Source: Epithemia pelagica
Taxonomy: Eukaryota > Bacillariophyta > Bacillariophyceae > Surirellales > Surirellaceae
DNA length: 64,000 nucleotides
Direction of reading: 5' to 3'
Assembly (NCBI GenBank): GCA_946965045.2
Contig: OX337230.1
Coordinates: forward strand, 2,480,001-2,544,000
Below are positions 1-11,652 of the stretch, piece by piece. The first letter of the stretch is position 1; the number at the start of each line of letters is the position of its first letter. The notes beneath the pieces were generated by a model. The model was not told the origin of the DNA and searched no databases. It saw nothing but the letters and a program-made list of their open reading frames with translations. The position numbers and the translations under genes were made by a program.

Positions 1-99
1 TGCGACAGACGATGGTGGTGCCGGTGGTGCGGCTGATTCCCACAGCACAATTTGAGTGGAAGAAGGAGGGGATGCCGTGAAGCTGATGGGCGGTGGTCG

Positions 100-850
100 A
101 AGAGCCTTGCGAGTCGACAACACTCGGCAACAACAACAACAACCCAAAACCCAAACACAACAATCAACTACTCACTCCTCGCTGCCACCGAACGAACAAC
201 AACAACACTCGGCAACAACACTCGACAACGACACTCGGCGGCAAGACTCGGCGACAAGATGGTGTGGTCGTCCTCCTTCTTCTACCGTGCGACGAAACAA
301 TCAACTCCTCGTCTTTTCGTTGCCCTCACCCAACAAATCGAAGCCTCGTCCACTGGTGGTAACAAGCGACGACAACGACAACCACAAGCGGCTCAACTAC
401 AAATGGCGAAACAATCGGCGACGATGTCACAGCTGATCGATCGAATGAACGAACGAACGAAAGAACGAATGAACGACAACAACAACACTCGGCGACAACA
501 AAAATCCAAACACAACAATCAACTACTCACCGCCACTGATCGAACGAACGAACGAATGAACAAACAACAACAAAAACAACACTCGGCAACAACAACAACA
601 ACAACAACAACAACAACCCCCACGCAACAATCAACTATTCGCTGTCAGCGAACCCTCTGCCCGAGACTGTGCCCTTCAACAACAGCAAGCGGTGACAACG
701 ACAAGCGACGACAACGGCATGCGACAAGACAGCAAGCGGCAACAACGACAAGCGGCGACAACGACAAGCGACGACAGCGACATCCGACGACAATGACATA
801 CTCAACAATCAACTGCTCGTTTCGGCCAAACGGCAAAACATTCGGCGACC
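100..850. repeat. CAA/CGA-rich low-complexity tract
   Basis: The + strand is dominated by runs of CAA and by CGACAA, AACGAACG and CTCGGC units, with a run of about ten ACA units near 590-617. A block of about 30 bases of the type GACAACGACAAGCGACGACA occurs near 692 and again near 755. Open frames cross the tract in several phases, as expected for a triplet-biased repeat, and the longest begins without an ATG. I read it as simple-sequence DNA, not a gene. Confidence 0.7.
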
Positions 851-2479
851 ACGGCACGGCAACAGCACCATACTCAACACCGAAACGATTGCCTATTGTA
901 CGACCTACGACACAGAGAAGCATGTACTAAGCTAGATAGATGTTCTGTACTAGTAGCTGTTTATATGCATACTCGTAGAGGAGGCGGGTTGATTATTGTG
1001 CTAGCGCCGCCTCACCATGGTGATGGTGTGGGTGCAGTTGGTGAGAAGAATCTCGCAACAACATGAGGGCAATTCATTTTACTTTAGGAAAATGTATGGT
1101 GTAGTGAATCTCGTAGGGCCGGAAGTTCAACCGAGTATCGGAAACGTGAAGCACGGGCCACTACGGTTACCCATATCGATTGATGGAGCTCGTACTGTAA
1201 TATTAGGTGATCATTTAACTTTTGTCTTAGGGACGTCCCAGCCAAAAGTCAAACGTCAAAGGTCAAAGTCAGACCTACAACTCACAACTCACACCGTAGT
1301 CGGCAAGGACGGTGACTGGCGCATATCGCCCATTGCTCTTACCACCCAGCTGGTGTGAGTACAGGTCGCTCATGAGTCGAATGCGCGATGCGCATTCTTA
1401 TACTCAATGCATCGAAGATGCTGACCAGCCTGCGACCTGGAATCACCCTCTCTGGGGAATACCATTGCTCACAGGCTTTGGTTTTTCTTTCTGTCCCGTC
1501 TCCCGTCACGCACGACTCCTCCATCATCATCATCATCATATCCATAATCCATAGAGGAAAATGATGTAGAAATTAGAAATTATCGTGGGGTAAAGGTAAA
1601 GAGTAAAGAGCCCTCGATTTGTCCAGTCAGAATCCCGATCACGTCGCACGTCTGTCGTTGTGTCTTCTTTGTTTCTCCACATCGATCGACCCGAGATACG
1701 ACAAAAGCGAAATTGTCCGAACGACAGATCCTACAGATGGTAGTTTTTACGCGGGTGTCTTTGGATTGCTACAGCGACGCACCGTCTCGCTACAAAGTGT
1801 CTTCTAGAGCAAGCCACAAAAGTACCAGCTAGCTTTGCTCTTTTGCCCCTAGGAGTCGGTCTAGGCGTACTCCTAGTTGGTAGTTGACCCCGTTGTTGAA
1901 CATGTTTACAGCTGACAACCTTCATTCATTCCGCTTTTCCGCTCCATACTCGGCTACAAGTATATGGTTGTGGTTTGTGGTTGGTTACTTGTCGCGTCCC
2001 GCACACTTTGGGGTTTGGGGTTGTGTGGGTCGGCCAACAACAATGGTCCTTTCTACCTGGGCCGCCTCCTCATAGCGAAAGCAATCAAGTTTCATTCGTC
2101 TATTCTCTAGTAGGAGTACGATCTAATCACGCCCATCTTCTCCCATGACAATGCAAGTTGTCTTCATGATCTTTTAGCAGTCGTTGTCTGATCAACTCCC
2201 GGACTGAGTGGGAGCGACATCGATGGAGAATGCTGGGAAACCCAGGATCGCTTTGATCGGTCGTTTGCGTTGTCTTAAATGGTGCGAGAGACTCTTATTC
2301 CCATTGAAAAGTCGAGCAAGAGCGCAGAATTGGCGGGATCGTGAAGGGGATATGGGGCAAGCAAGAAAAATGAGGGGTAGTTTTTTATCACACATAGTTT
2401 TGGTCGCAGTACGCTTCAGCATTGGTTTGGTGGTCGCGCATGATGATCGTTTCAGATTTGATGTACCCATAACGAGACC
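851..2479. other. Intergenic stretch, no gene supported
   Basis: Only short overlapping frames occur here, mostly without ATG starts and with no recognisable domain. The last few hundred bases must contain the promoter and 5' leader of the large gene beginning at 2480. No TATA-like or other site stands out enough to call. Confidence 0.5.
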
Positions 2480-5400
2480 ATGGCTTCATCCTTGTCGTCA
2501 TCCAGTGGAAGTTCTCCTTCTAAACGAAGCACTCTTCCAGAGTCCTCGATGGATGGCGATAATGAGTCGACTTCAGGTCCCATGACGACGGAACCTGTGC
2601 GACATGCACGCATGTCCTCATCTGACCAGGAAGTTGCTTCTCACGTTGCGGTCGCCCTAGATCCTTTGACAACAAAACCCACAGACTCTTGCAGAAAAAG
2701 CATGCATCGACTACCAGAAAAAGAAGACTTGAACGAGGTATCTCTTCAAGCATGGACATGGTTTAGTCGACGTCGGCATACCTCCACGTCGTCGTCGTCG
2801 TCGCAGCAACAGCAGCAACATGTGACACCTCAGCTCGTAGCAAGTCAATTGAAATTGACGTCCCTCGCTTCCTCGAAAGAGATCCATCAGCCCCTCCTGC
2901 CATCCGCTTCTGTGGCTCTGTCGATCTTGGAGCGCTGCAGAAGTTTCTGCAAGCCAACCAACCAGGAAGACGACAAAGATACGTCACAGAAATCTCAAAC
3001 ACCCATCACGAGCAACGACAGCAAAAGCATGTCGACTAGCATTCGTGTGGCGCTTCGCTTGTTAAGAGCTCCGACGGGGTATGAAATTCCATGGGAGACT
3101 GTCACCCTTCTCTTGCATATCCTGGCAACAATCACAATGGGCGTCTCATCCGCAGACCCAACAAGTCGGTCCACCCAAAACCAGGACTCTCGCGATTCCA
3201 ATCCTACCTCTTATACGACTGCTGTTCGAATTGTGTTGGAAGTTCAAGCCTTTTGGTCGGAAACCATGGCCGATTGGACAGAGGTGGCATCCGCACCCGA
3301 AACACCTCTTTCAAGCAGGGTTTCTACGTCCCTACTATCGCCAAATGTGAACAACGGAAAGTCGCAACCTCCGAAAACTCCAGCGGATTACATAAGAGAT
3401 TGGGTTCCCCTTATGTTGCGTCTTCATCAACAGCAAACTCAAACACCTTACTTGCCAGTGGATGCAAATTCGCAGGGTTTGCAGTTGGTGGAAAGTCTTT
3501 TTCTGGTACTCTCTCAAGTGGAAACCAATTTGGATTGGATTCTCGATGGTTTGTTTTTTCTCGTGGCCTCCGTGGAGGACGACCAGCTCCGAGTGGAGAC
3601 AATTCGAAATTTGCAATCTACTGGTAATGGAAACCATCCTGGATACCACCAAGAATGGATCCTTTCATGGGCGTGTACATTGGCGCCATGGATGCGAGCA
3701 TCGGATTGGAACGTTTGTGTTCAGTCTTGGATGAAGCTCTCCGCCAGGGAAGCAGATCTCAAAGAAGAGATGAGACCCAAACGTTTTGACCAAAGAATTC
3801 AAGTGCATTTGTACCACTTTGTCTTGTGCCTCCTTCATGTACACGCTCTTGATGAGAATAATGATAATGGCGTTGCCTTCCGAGAGTCTTTGGAACAAAA
3901 CTTGTGGAACGCAATGGTACGCCAAGGTCATGGAACCCTTCGTCCCCATGTGTATCGTCAGCACGCCGTAAGCGCTGTGAAACGAGCATGTCGTCGTTCG
4001 AACGCCATCAACGGACTCGACGCATGTCTTGATCACTGGATGAATCTCTTGCTTACCGTCCAGAGGGGATTGATTGCGGTAGCTTCGAACCAGCACCAAC
4101 CACAGGACCCGTTCGAGGCACCATCTCAAGGCGAGCTCCCCTTGGACGGGGCCATGGACCTTGCCGAGGCACCAAACGATGCAGAAAATGACAGTCATCA
4201 CTTGGCAACGCTCGATTGGCTATTTGTTCTTTCGTCCGTGTTGGAAACGAATGCTCAGCTGATCTATCCTACTTTCAACAGTGCTCCAACTCGCCGTGAC
4301 AGTGGTTGCCATTCCTGGAGGGCGGTTTGGAACTTTTTCGAAAGCATTTCAGACGATTCATCGCATTCTGATCTACGGCCGCATGCCTTACCCGAGACAG
4401 ATGACTTGGTTCATGCTTCTACGTTGGATCCTTGTGAGTGGTTGGAAAACTTCGTTGAGCATAGAAGAGTGTTGTTTTTCGGCGAGGGAAGCTTTGGTCA
4501 GGATATTGTCGACAGCGAGCACAACTCTACTGATGAACCAATGGTAGAAAGAATGACACGAATAGGACGATTTGTGGCAAAATCGTTCTCCAAGGAAACG
4601 ACTTTCGAATCTAGTGAAGGAAGCGGTGACAATCATGGATTTTGGCTGGAACTGTTGGATCCTCGAATTCTTTCATTCGTTTTGGACCAACAACACCAAC
4701 ATGTTCGTCGTTCGGCCCAAGTCTGGATTGTATTGTCCGCGCTCGTTACGGCATTAGTAGAACTACCCGCAGCGTTTCGGGTGACATGGTGCAATCGATT
4801 CCACATGTTCCTGCGGCATCCTGCCACATCCCCGCAAGACATCAACGACAATGCTGGTCCTGTATCTCCACGTCTCGTCACAGTGCTTGGATGGACCTCG
4901 CTTTACATGACCAATGTCTTCTTGGCACAGCAAATGAGCCTTAAAGACACAAACCGTCAAACATTTTGTCAGGGAAAGGAGAAGGAATATGAAGACTGTT
5001 TGGTGCGATTCATGACCCCTTGTCCAGAGATGTCCCCATCCCACCATTTGGTGCGATCACTTCTTCCATGGCCAAATTTGCGCCCAATACTACTAAAAAA
5101 AGCACAGGCGGAATGGTTTTCAGAGTGTCCCACATCCATGCTATTGACTTCACAATCGATGGACAAGTTCCTCTCTCCTATTTGGTGGGGTGGAGAAGAT
5201 TGCGATAACAAGGAAGTTGCGTTATGGACTCTAGTTCAGTTAGTGGTATATGAAGAAGCAGACAAGGACAGGGGATTGTCTCAAGATTCCACTCGCTACT
5301 CTGACTCCTGGTACCCTCTCCTTGAGTTCATAATGACAGGTCTACCACCTGTTTTGGTGCCCTTGCGATCATGGTTTTGGGAACAAGCTCTGGACATTGA

Positions 5401-8400
5401 CTTCGTTCCCGACTGTCCTCAACTGAATAGCACCGATAAGAACGCTGTTGGCAAAAAGGTAAGGGACAGGATCATGCGAGCTTTGCTAATCCGATTCTTG
5501 CAATTTACAGAACATCAGACTCCCAGTGGAACCGAAGAAGACACTGCACCATCTATCCACCATTCCAATAAAAAGCGGACGAGCGGAGTCTCTTCGTATT
5601 GTTCCCTATCGCTTGACCGTATTTTTGTTTCGTCCGCTCGTAAGGGGCAGCTTGCCGCACCGACCGAAGATTTGGCAACCTTGTTTTTCCGAGTTGTGCA
5701 TCTGCATTCATTCTCTTCTCGCGCACCTGTACCGAAGAAACCACCAATTACATTACTGTGGATTGAGGAGCTTGTGCATCTACTTGGAGTGGCCCAACTT
5801 TTCTCACTGAGCAACAATGATAACGCAACCAATTCGGCACCATCTCGTCCCATCACTTCGACTTCTGGCGAGGAGTTCACTGAACGGTCTATCTTGCTGT
5901 GCGCTCGAATCGTGATTCACTTTATTGCAGGAACATGTGGAGTGGAAGAAAAATGCTCCCTTACGCATCTCCGTAAATCAATTTGCGGGAACGGTCACAA
6001 TAGGCTTGATGCAACAATGATCCAACTCAATGCGAAGGCGCAAAAGCATTTGACCAAAGGCGAAATTCCAGCGGAAAACATTGAATTCTTACAGTCTCGG
6101 TTAAGACATCATCTGGCAGATGGATTGGTCCACTTGCTTCTATCTCTTCCGAACGGTCCAGGTCCAGACTTGGTGGTGGCAAGCGTTTGTGCGTTGGTCG
6201 CCTTACAGCAACGCCTTCATGGAAACATACGTGAACACGGACAAGGGCCAAGGCAACATGAATCCCGACAAGACGCTACTTTTCCAGAGGCGAGCGATGA
6301 TGCATGGCCGGTCTCGGTGGGTTTTCAGGATACAGGAGCGCGAGACATTCGCTTTCTATCGCAAATTTTTCCAAAATACATAGGCGTTTGTCTTCCTATT
6401 CTCTCTTCAATCATTGATGGGAGCAACAGTGATGGCATTCTGACCCGGTACCCCGACACCACGATATCCGAGCGACGACAGCTATTACTGAAACGGACCA
6501 ACCTTATCGTTCGTTCAATTGTTTATTTTTGTAAGGAAGCCCAGTCTTTTCTTCGAGGATTTATGGACACGTCTCACAGCGCCAAGGACTGGAATACCCC
6601 TGGCTTTCGTGAGAGCCTCGTGGGATTGTACAAACTTTTCTGTACGAAGAAATCGTTGGGCGTGTTTTTCGTCTTATTAGAGCAATGTGTTGAACCAACA
6701 AAAAAAAGGTCAATGTCGCTTGGGGAAGACTCGGCCAAGGATCGAGCGCCCACGGAAAAGTCGTGGTATGACTTGCTGCTGGGACTTGAGAGCTCGGCTG
6801 AAATTGATCGTGTTTGTCGCCATCTTCGACAAATCGTCTTATGCACAATCCAATCGTTTCTCCAAGGCATAGCTGAAGGAGTTTCCTCTGGTGAAAACAT
6901 TGGTGACCCATCGTTCTACGATTTCAGCAATTTCGTCCTTTTGCAGAGCGGGCATGATTTACGTGAAGGTCTACGAGGGGACAGCGGTGGCCTCTCAATT
7001 GAAGAGTACTGGTCATTTCTCGAATCCATTGAAGCGGCATGCGATTGTTTCATGTCCATTGTGGATAGCTTCCCACCAACACTGGTTCGATCAATGAAAC
7101 AGCTCGTCGAAACGTGTATTTCAGTCAGCAAGCAGGCGGAAGATATTGTGTGCTCCATTGCCATCCGGAATCGTTCCATACTCAAGCGAACTCTGAATTT
7201 GTACCATCAAACATTACCCGAAATCGTGGAACGAATTATTCGACGCTTGGGAACATTTTCTACTTCGAGTGGTGAAACAGGCATCGTGATGGACCTTTAC
7301 GATGAGTTTGCCAAACAACGTTTGCACACATTCAATCAGTGTTGTACAATCCTTTCGTCTTGGTCAAAATCGATGGACGAGTCACCTCCTGTGGCTTGGG
7401 TTGATGTTGTCGATCCCGCCCATATGGAAGCACAGCAAAAACTTGGTGATGTCGACGCAGACAGCGACAGCAGCGACGGTGATATGAGAAACTCTGAGCG
7501 GCGGCCTGGATCAAACTTCGAGAGACAAACCAGTCGATCGAGCCATAAACAGCGTAAGACAAAGCAAAAACGTGAAAAGGTTCTCCAGCTAGAATCTTCC
7601 AGACCATGGACTTGGACGTTCTGCTTTGTTCTTGACGCGTATGGTGCTCTGATGGATGATTCTTTCAAGGAGATGACAAGTGGTGAAGCTCCGCCACTAC
7701 GTGCTGGAGTGGTGAGGAGGATTCCATTTCTCAGGGTTGATAGAATTGAAATGTATACTGACCATCGTCTGAAGGTCATTCGAGAAGTCCTGCAAGGCTG
7801 TGAAGAACTGCTATCAGGTGGCACTTCCGTTGCGTCTTCCTCAAAGAATATAAGTTGCAAGACTGACACCCTCCTCGCTCAGTTGCTCCCACGATCGACC
7901 AAATCAATGTTTCGCTTCACTGTAGAAAAGAGCTTGAGAGCACTTGTTCGTGCTGTCAACGTTCTTATCACAGAGCTCAAAACAATCCAATCCGGAAACG
8001 TCAGAAACAAAGATGAAAACATGTACTCCTCCTTTGTTGTGACAGAAGCTCTTTCCTGTGTTTTGGCGTGGATCCATTCTCCAGTGGTCGAGTCAATAAA
8101 CTGGGCCCCGCATGACATATGCATCGGCGTTCGCCTGTGGCTGTGTTCCGAATATCGGACCGAAGCTCCCTCCATGTTAAATAGAGACAATGCAAAAATT
8201 CTTTTGTCCGACAAGGGTGAACACAACAAACAAGGCAGCATGGCAAAGAAACTTGAAAAGGCAGTTGGTTTAGCAAATGATGCCGAACATGGTCTGGAAG
8301 GACTGCATGAATTACTGAAAGAACGCGATCAAAGAATGGAGCAAGAGCTTCAGTTTTGGAACGATCAAGTCTCGAAGTTCAAATGCAACGGGCCGACGGA

Positions 8401-8836
8401 AACGGAAAACAAAAAACTTTCTTTTGAGAGAGCCGTCGAAATGAAAATACAACAGATCAATAGCCAGAAGTCCCTCTACGTCGACGAGTTCCAGAAAACC
8501 TCTCTACCAGTGAATCAGCGCCGACGCAAATCCATTCATAGTAACGGACAAGGAGCAAAGGGCGTCGCCAAAGGATCTCGAAAACGTCGAGTCCCATTGT
8601 CTTCAAGCATAGTTTCTGCATCCGCAAATGGTAAACCCACAATCATGCCCAAAAGTAGAGTAGTGACTCGAGGCAGTCATGCATCGACAACCGGGAACAC
8701 CAGCGAGTTCCACAAAATCCAAAGTCGCAACAGTCTTGTACAAAGCTGGATGGAAATGGACCGCGAGACCGGGCGGGACGAAAGTTTCCAAGAGGACGCC
8801 TACGCGGATCTAGAAGACTTTTTGGTGGAAGATTGA
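2480..8836 (+). CDS. Very large helical protein of unknown function (2118 aa)
   Basis: A single uninterrupted frame of 2118 codons starts at an ATG in good context (gagaccATGG). The first 100 residues are Ser/Thr-rich with a short poly-Gln. From about residue 190 the sequence is a long series of Leu-rich amphipathic helices, as in HEAT/ARM solenoid scaffolds. An acidic-basic linker near residues 1650-1700 (DADSDSSDGD followed by a Lys/Arg-rich stretch) looks like a disordered or nuclear-localisation segment. A coiled-coil-like helix lies near 1920-1990, a Lys/Arg-rich tail near 2010-2060, and the C-terminus is acidic. I do not recognise the family. Large solenoid proteins of nuclear complexes (for example FANCI/FANCD2 or Integrator type) are possible analogues in shape only. 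That it is a real gene is nearly certain, because a frame this long is not expected by chance. Confidence 0.9.
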   Translation: MASSLSSSSGSSPSKRSTLPESSMDGDNESTSGPMTTEPVRHARMSSSDQEVASHVAVALDPLTTKPTDSCRKSMHRLPEKEDLNEVSLQAWTWFSRRRHTSTSSSSSQQQQQHVTPQLVASQLKLTSLASSKEIHQPLLPSASVALSILERCRSFCKPTNQEDDKDTSQKSQTPITSNDSKSMSTSIRVALRLLRAPTGYEIPWETVTLLLHILATITMGVSSADPTSRSTQNQDSRDSNPTSYTTAVRIVLEVQAFWSETMADWTEVASAPETPLSSRVSTSLLSPNVNNGKSQPPKTPADYIRDWVPLMLRLHQQQTQTPYLPVDANSQGLQLVESLFLVLSQVETNLDWILDGLFFLVASVEDDQLRVETIRNLQSTGNGNHPGYHQEWILSWACTLAPWMRASDWNVCVQSWMKLSAREADLKEEMRPKRFDQRIQVHLYHFVLCLLHVHALDENNDNGVAFRESLEQNLWNAMVRQGHGTLRPHVYRQHAVSAVKRACRRSNAINGLDACLDHWMNLLLTVQRGLIAVASNQHQPQDPFEAPSQGELPLDGAMDLAEAPNDAENDSHHLATLDWLFVLSSVLETNAQLIYPTFNSAPTRRDSGCHSWRAVWNFFESISDDSSHSDLRPHALPETDDLVHASTLDPCEWLENFVEHRRVLFFGEGSFGQDIVDSEHNSTDEPMVERMTRIGRFVAKSFSKETTFESSEGSGDNHGFWLELLDPRILSFVLDQQHQHVRRSAQVWIVLSALVTALVELPAAFRVTWCNRFHMFLRHPATSPQDINDNAGPVSPRLVTVLGWTSLYMTNVFLAQQMSLKDTNRQTFCQGKEKEYEDCLVRFMTPCPEMSPSHHLVRSLLPWPNLRPILLKKAQAEWFSECPTSMLLTSQSMDKFLSPIWWGGEDCDNKEVALWTLVQLVVYEEADKDRGLSQDSTRYSDSWYPLLEFIMTGLPPVLVPLRSWFWEQALDIDFVPDCPQLNSTDKNAVGKKVRDRIMRALLIRFLQFTEHQTPSGTEEDTAPSIHHSNKKRTSGVSSYCSLSLDRIFVSSARKGQLAAPTEDLATLFFRVVHLHSFSSRAPVPKKPPITLLWIEELVHLLGVAQLFSLSNNDNATNSAPSRPITSTSGEEFTERSILLCARIVIHFIAGTCGVEEKCSLTHLRKSICGNGHNRLDATMIQLNAKAQKHLTKGEIPAENIEFLQSRLRHHLADGLVHLLLSLPNGPGPDLVVASVCALVALQQRLHGNIREHGQGPRQHESRQDATFPEASDDAWPVSVGFQDTGARDIRFLSQIFPKYIGVCLPILSSIIDGSNSDGILTRYPDTTISERRQLLLKRTNLIVRSIVYFCKEAQSFLRGFMDTSHSAKDWNTPGFRESLVGLYKLFCTKKSLGVFFVLLEQCVEPTKKRSMSLGEDSAKDRAPTEKSWYDLLLGLESSAEIDRVCRHLRQIVLCTIQSFLQGIAEGVSSGENIGDPSFYDFSNFVLLQSGHDLREGLRGDSGGLSIEEYWSFLESIEAACDCFMSIVDSFPPTLVRSMKQLVETCISVSKQAEDIVCSIAIRNRSILKRTLNLYHQTLPEIVERIIRRLGTFSTSSGETGIVMDLYDEFAKQRLHTFNQCCTILSSWSKSMDESPPVAWVDVVDPAHMEAQQKLGDVDADSDSSDGDMRNSERRPGSNFERQTSRSSHKQRKTKQKREKVLQLESSRPWTWTFCFVLDAYGALMDDSFKEMTSGEAPPLRAGVVRRIPFLRVDRIEMYTDHRLKVIREVLQGCEELLSGGTSVASSSKNISCKTDTLLAQLLPRSTKSMFRFTVEKSLRALVRAVNVLITELKTIQSGNVRNKDENMYSSFVVTEALSCVLAWIHSPVVESINWAPHDICIGVRLWLCSEYRTEAPSMLNRDNAKILLSDKGEHNKQGSMAKKLEKAVGLANDAEHGLEGLHELLKERDQRMEQELQFWNDQVSKFKCNGPTETENKKLSFERAVEMKIQQINSQKSLYVDEFQKTSLPVNQRRRKSIHSNGQGAKGVAKGSRKRRVPLSSSIVSASANGKPTIMPKSRVVTRGSHASTTGNTSEFHKIQSRNSLVQSWMEMDRETGRDESFQEDAYADLEDFLVED

Positions 8837-9154
8837 GGTCTGTGAGATTTGCACGAGAAGCTTCTCATTCGTATATCGCATTCATGAATGCGTTGCCGGC
8901 AAGAGGCACGCGAAGAGGACAACACAGCCCACCGTCATTTGATACGGTGCGCGCAGATGGTCTTTTGCGGTTCCATGGTCGATAAAACAAAGTTCGCCAT
9001 AGAGGGTAAACCATCAACACCTAATAGGCTTATTTAGGAGCACGTTAAACATTGGCTTGACCTCAACGGATATAAGGATGTGGGTAGACAAGGTAGATTC
9101 AAAAGTCCAGTCGCAGAAGTTTGGATTCGAACCACAACAATATTATGCGTGACA
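8837..9154. other. Intergenic spacer between tandem + strand genes
   Basis: About 320 bp hold the 3' end of the large gene and the promoter of ALG6. The ALG6 frame is open from 9080 without an ATG before 9155, so 9080-9154 is taken as 5' leader. No distinct element is seen. Confidence 0.5.
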
Positions 9155-10933
9155 ATGGATCCTCGATCATCACGGTCGAAAAGGACGCAGGTAGTAAACA
9201 GAAGAGGACATTACGAGACTTCTCCACACTTGGTGCTGATTCTGTGGTGTTGCATTGTACTGGTTCGAATATTGGTGGGATATCAACCTTATTCTGGTCA
9301 AGACAATTATCATGGTCGTCGTGTTGGTGCCTACGGAGGTGATTTTGAAGCTCAACGACATTGGATGGAGGTGACATGGAGTCTTCCCATTGCCGAGTGG
9401 TATCGTCACGACTTGGAATATTGGGGACTGGATTATCCACCACTGTCGGCCTATCAATCCTGGCTGTGTGGAGCCCTATCTCACATTTTGGTGGGCCCTG
9501 AAACGGTGGCCTTGCACACCTCTCGATTTGGTGCACTGGAGGGTCATGTTGCACACAGAGCCTTCATGCGAGCCTCAGTTCTTGTATTGGACATACTCTG
9601 CTATGGAAGTGCTGTCTATTACATTTCAATCATGGTCTTCCAGCAGAAAGAGAAAAGAAAGAGCTCTTTTGTGGCTGTTGTCTCGGGGGTAACGGCAATG
9701 TTACAACCCGCCTTGATTTTGATTGATCATGGACATTTTCAATACAACACGGTAGCCTTGGGACTAGCTCTCTGGTCCTTTGCTATGGCAAGCGGGGGAA
9801 GCAGTGATGTCAACGAAAATAACAACAACCAACGCTTCACTTTCCTTCGTTCCATATGGCCTGACCTAGTGGCCTGTGTCCTCTTTGTTTGTGCCTTGTC
9901 CTTCAAGCAAATGACCTTGTACTATGCTCCGGCAATCTTTGCCTTTTTGTTGGGAAAATGCTGCAGTGGTGGTGGAGCCCCCGAAAAGGATCATTTGTTT
10001 TGGAAGGTGTTTGGTCTAAGTTTTGTCAGTTACGGTCTCACCGTGATTATCACTCTGGTGGTTGTTTGGTGGCCCTTTTTGACAAGGTGGGAAACTGTGG
10101 AACAAAATGACATGCAAGAGGAGGACGATACTATTAATGGTCGTCGATGGCTGTTGTGGCAAGTCTTGCATCGTATATTCCCGGTTCATCGGGGATTGTT
10201 TGAAGACAAGGTCGCCAACATATGGTTTGTTCTTTCGCTAGGGCCCATGCGAGTGACCAATCGTATACCACCCAACCTACACCCGGTGGCAGCTCTCGTA
10301 TTGACACTTTTCATGGCCATGCCAGCTTGTTTGCGACTGTTTCAATTGGGACGGCATCATCATCACGTTCCACGACACGACCAATTATCGGTCCTACTCT
10401 TGGGCACTGCGTGCACGGCCTTGTCCTTCTTTCTTGGTGCCTTTCATGTTCACGAAAAATCCATTCTTTTGGCCCTGGCACCAGCAAGTCTCGTGTTGCA
10501 ACCGGACCTATTTCGAGATTGGTTTGCCCTCGTGGCCACGTGGAGTTTATGGCCCTTGCTCATTTTAGATCGACTTCAAGTGGCGTATGTGTGTACCATT
10601 ATCCTGTACGTGTGCGCACGTCGTATTCTGACCCTTCTCTTGGTTGAAGAGGAGGAACCACAGGAAGAGGACAAAGCCAAACGAGTGGTGAGGTGGATCC
10701 AAATGCTCCTTATTTTCGGATCCGGCCTCATCATGATCGGATTGCACGTATTGGAATTTGTGGTGACGCCACCGTCTCATCTACCACATTTGTTTGCCGT
10801 GTTGTGGAGCATTTCCGGGTGCGGGTTCTATGTTGTAGCATGGATCACCATGGTGTGGCAGCTCTACTATGCACATGATTGGAAACCTATAGGCTCACTT
10901 TCCCCTCACGACAAACAAACCAAGTTGGACTGA
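9155..10933 (+). CDS. ALG6: Dolichyl-P-Glc:Man9GlcNAc2-PP-dolichol alpha-1,3-glucosyltransferase (ALG6)
   Basis: Predicted to add the first glucose to the lipid-linked Man9GlcNAc2 oligosaccharide in the ER lumen during N-glycan assembly. The ALG6/ALG8 signature lies in the first luminal loop: GDFEAQRHWMEVT near residues 62-74 followed by WGLDYPPLSAY near 90-100, matching ALG6 more closely than ALG8. Multiple hydrophobic segments follow, including the typical LIDHGHFQYN motif, consistent with a GT-C fold polytopic ER protein. The length from this ATG is 592 residues, normal for the family. The frame is open upstream to 9080 but only through a GTG, so the first ATG, at 9155, was chosen. No introns are needed. 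Confidence 0.93.
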   Translation: MDPRSSRSKRTQVVNRRGHYETSPHLVLILWCCIVLVRILVGYQPYSGQDNYHGRRVGAYGGDFEAQRHWMEVTWSLPIAEWYRHDLEYWGLDYPPLSAYQSWLCGALSHILVGPETVALHTSRFGALEGHVAHRAFMRASVLVLDILCYGSAVYYISIMVFQQKEKRKSSFVAVVSGVTAMLQPALILIDHGHFQYNTVALGLALWSFAMASGGSSDVNENNNNQRFTFLRSIWPDLVACVLFVCALSFKQMTLYYAPAIFAFLLGKCCSGGGAPEKDHLFWKVFGLSFVSYGLTVIITLVVVWWPFLTRWETVEQNDMQEEDDTINGRRWLLWQVLHRIFPVHRGLFEDKVANIWFVLSLGPMRVTNRIPPNLHPVAALVLTLFMAMPACLRLFQLGRHHHHVPRHDQLSVLLLGTACTALSFFLGAFHVHEKSILLALAPASLVLQPDLFRDWFALVATWSLWPLLILDRLQVAYVCTIILYVCARRILTLLLVEEEEPQEEDKAKRVVRWIQMLLIFGSGLIMIGLHVLEFVVTPPSHLPHLFAVLWSISGCGFYVVAWITMVWQLYYAHDWKPIGSLSPHDKQTKLD

Positions 10934-11652
10934 TTCTCTGTCGGAACATCAAAATAGCCGGGAAAACGAAACTGCACGAAGCCACTTGTTTCGAAGTGAC
11001 ATAGCGCGACCGTGCTCGATCAACTTCTGTAGAACATCATTCGTTTGACAAAGTGGACTGGCCCTATTGTGAGATCAGGTTGCGCTGATGCTTACCGTTT
11101 TCAGACAAGATACGATCCGGCTCGAGTGCCTCAACAACGATGAAAAAAGGAGAGGTTATCATGATTTGAGCTTATCTTTATGTTTGCCACGATCTCTACT
11201 AACGTGCTCCTACCAGATGTATTCCTGCCCTTCGTTTTTGTAATAGGCAAAGAAGATATACAAAGTGTATTCTTATCTTCGTGGGGCTACTTCTCTTGTC
11301 TGTGTAGCCTGAGGACTGAATGAAGGCATTGACATGATGTCCATTCCGTTCACGTTCTGTAGTAGATCATTCCAAACGCAACGCAAAAGGAAGGAACTAT
11401 ATGGTTGCACCCGGCATTGTAGATTGGAAGGTTAGTATTGGAAATCTCATGCTCCACTTTAGCCTTGGGGCAAAATGTTGTTGCTGTGCCACTGCTGCTC
11501 GGTCGTAGACGTTCAATCCTGGAAGCGAACGCTCGAACGATCGTTCGTGGCATTGATGTAGGTTCGGCGTGAGGCACCAAACCAGAACCATCGCGGCATG
11601 ACCACCACCACACGAGCCATTTGGATCAATTGAACACACTCGCGTTCTATTA
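10934..11652. other. Convergent intergenic region
   Basis: About 720 bp separate the 3' ends of ALG6 (+) and the SET gene (-). It should contain both 3' UTRs. The short frames here lack domains and ATG starts, and I see no repeat or RNA gene. Confidence 0.5.

Noticed and set aside
52-930. Long + strand frame (292 codons) through the CAA-rich tract
   Set aside because: It starts at TTG, its composition follows the triplet repeats, and other phases are equally open.
9120-9135. GGATTCGAACC, resembling a tRNA T-arm on the - strand
   Set aside because: The flanking stem does not pair and no D-arm, anticodon arm or acceptor stem could be built around it.
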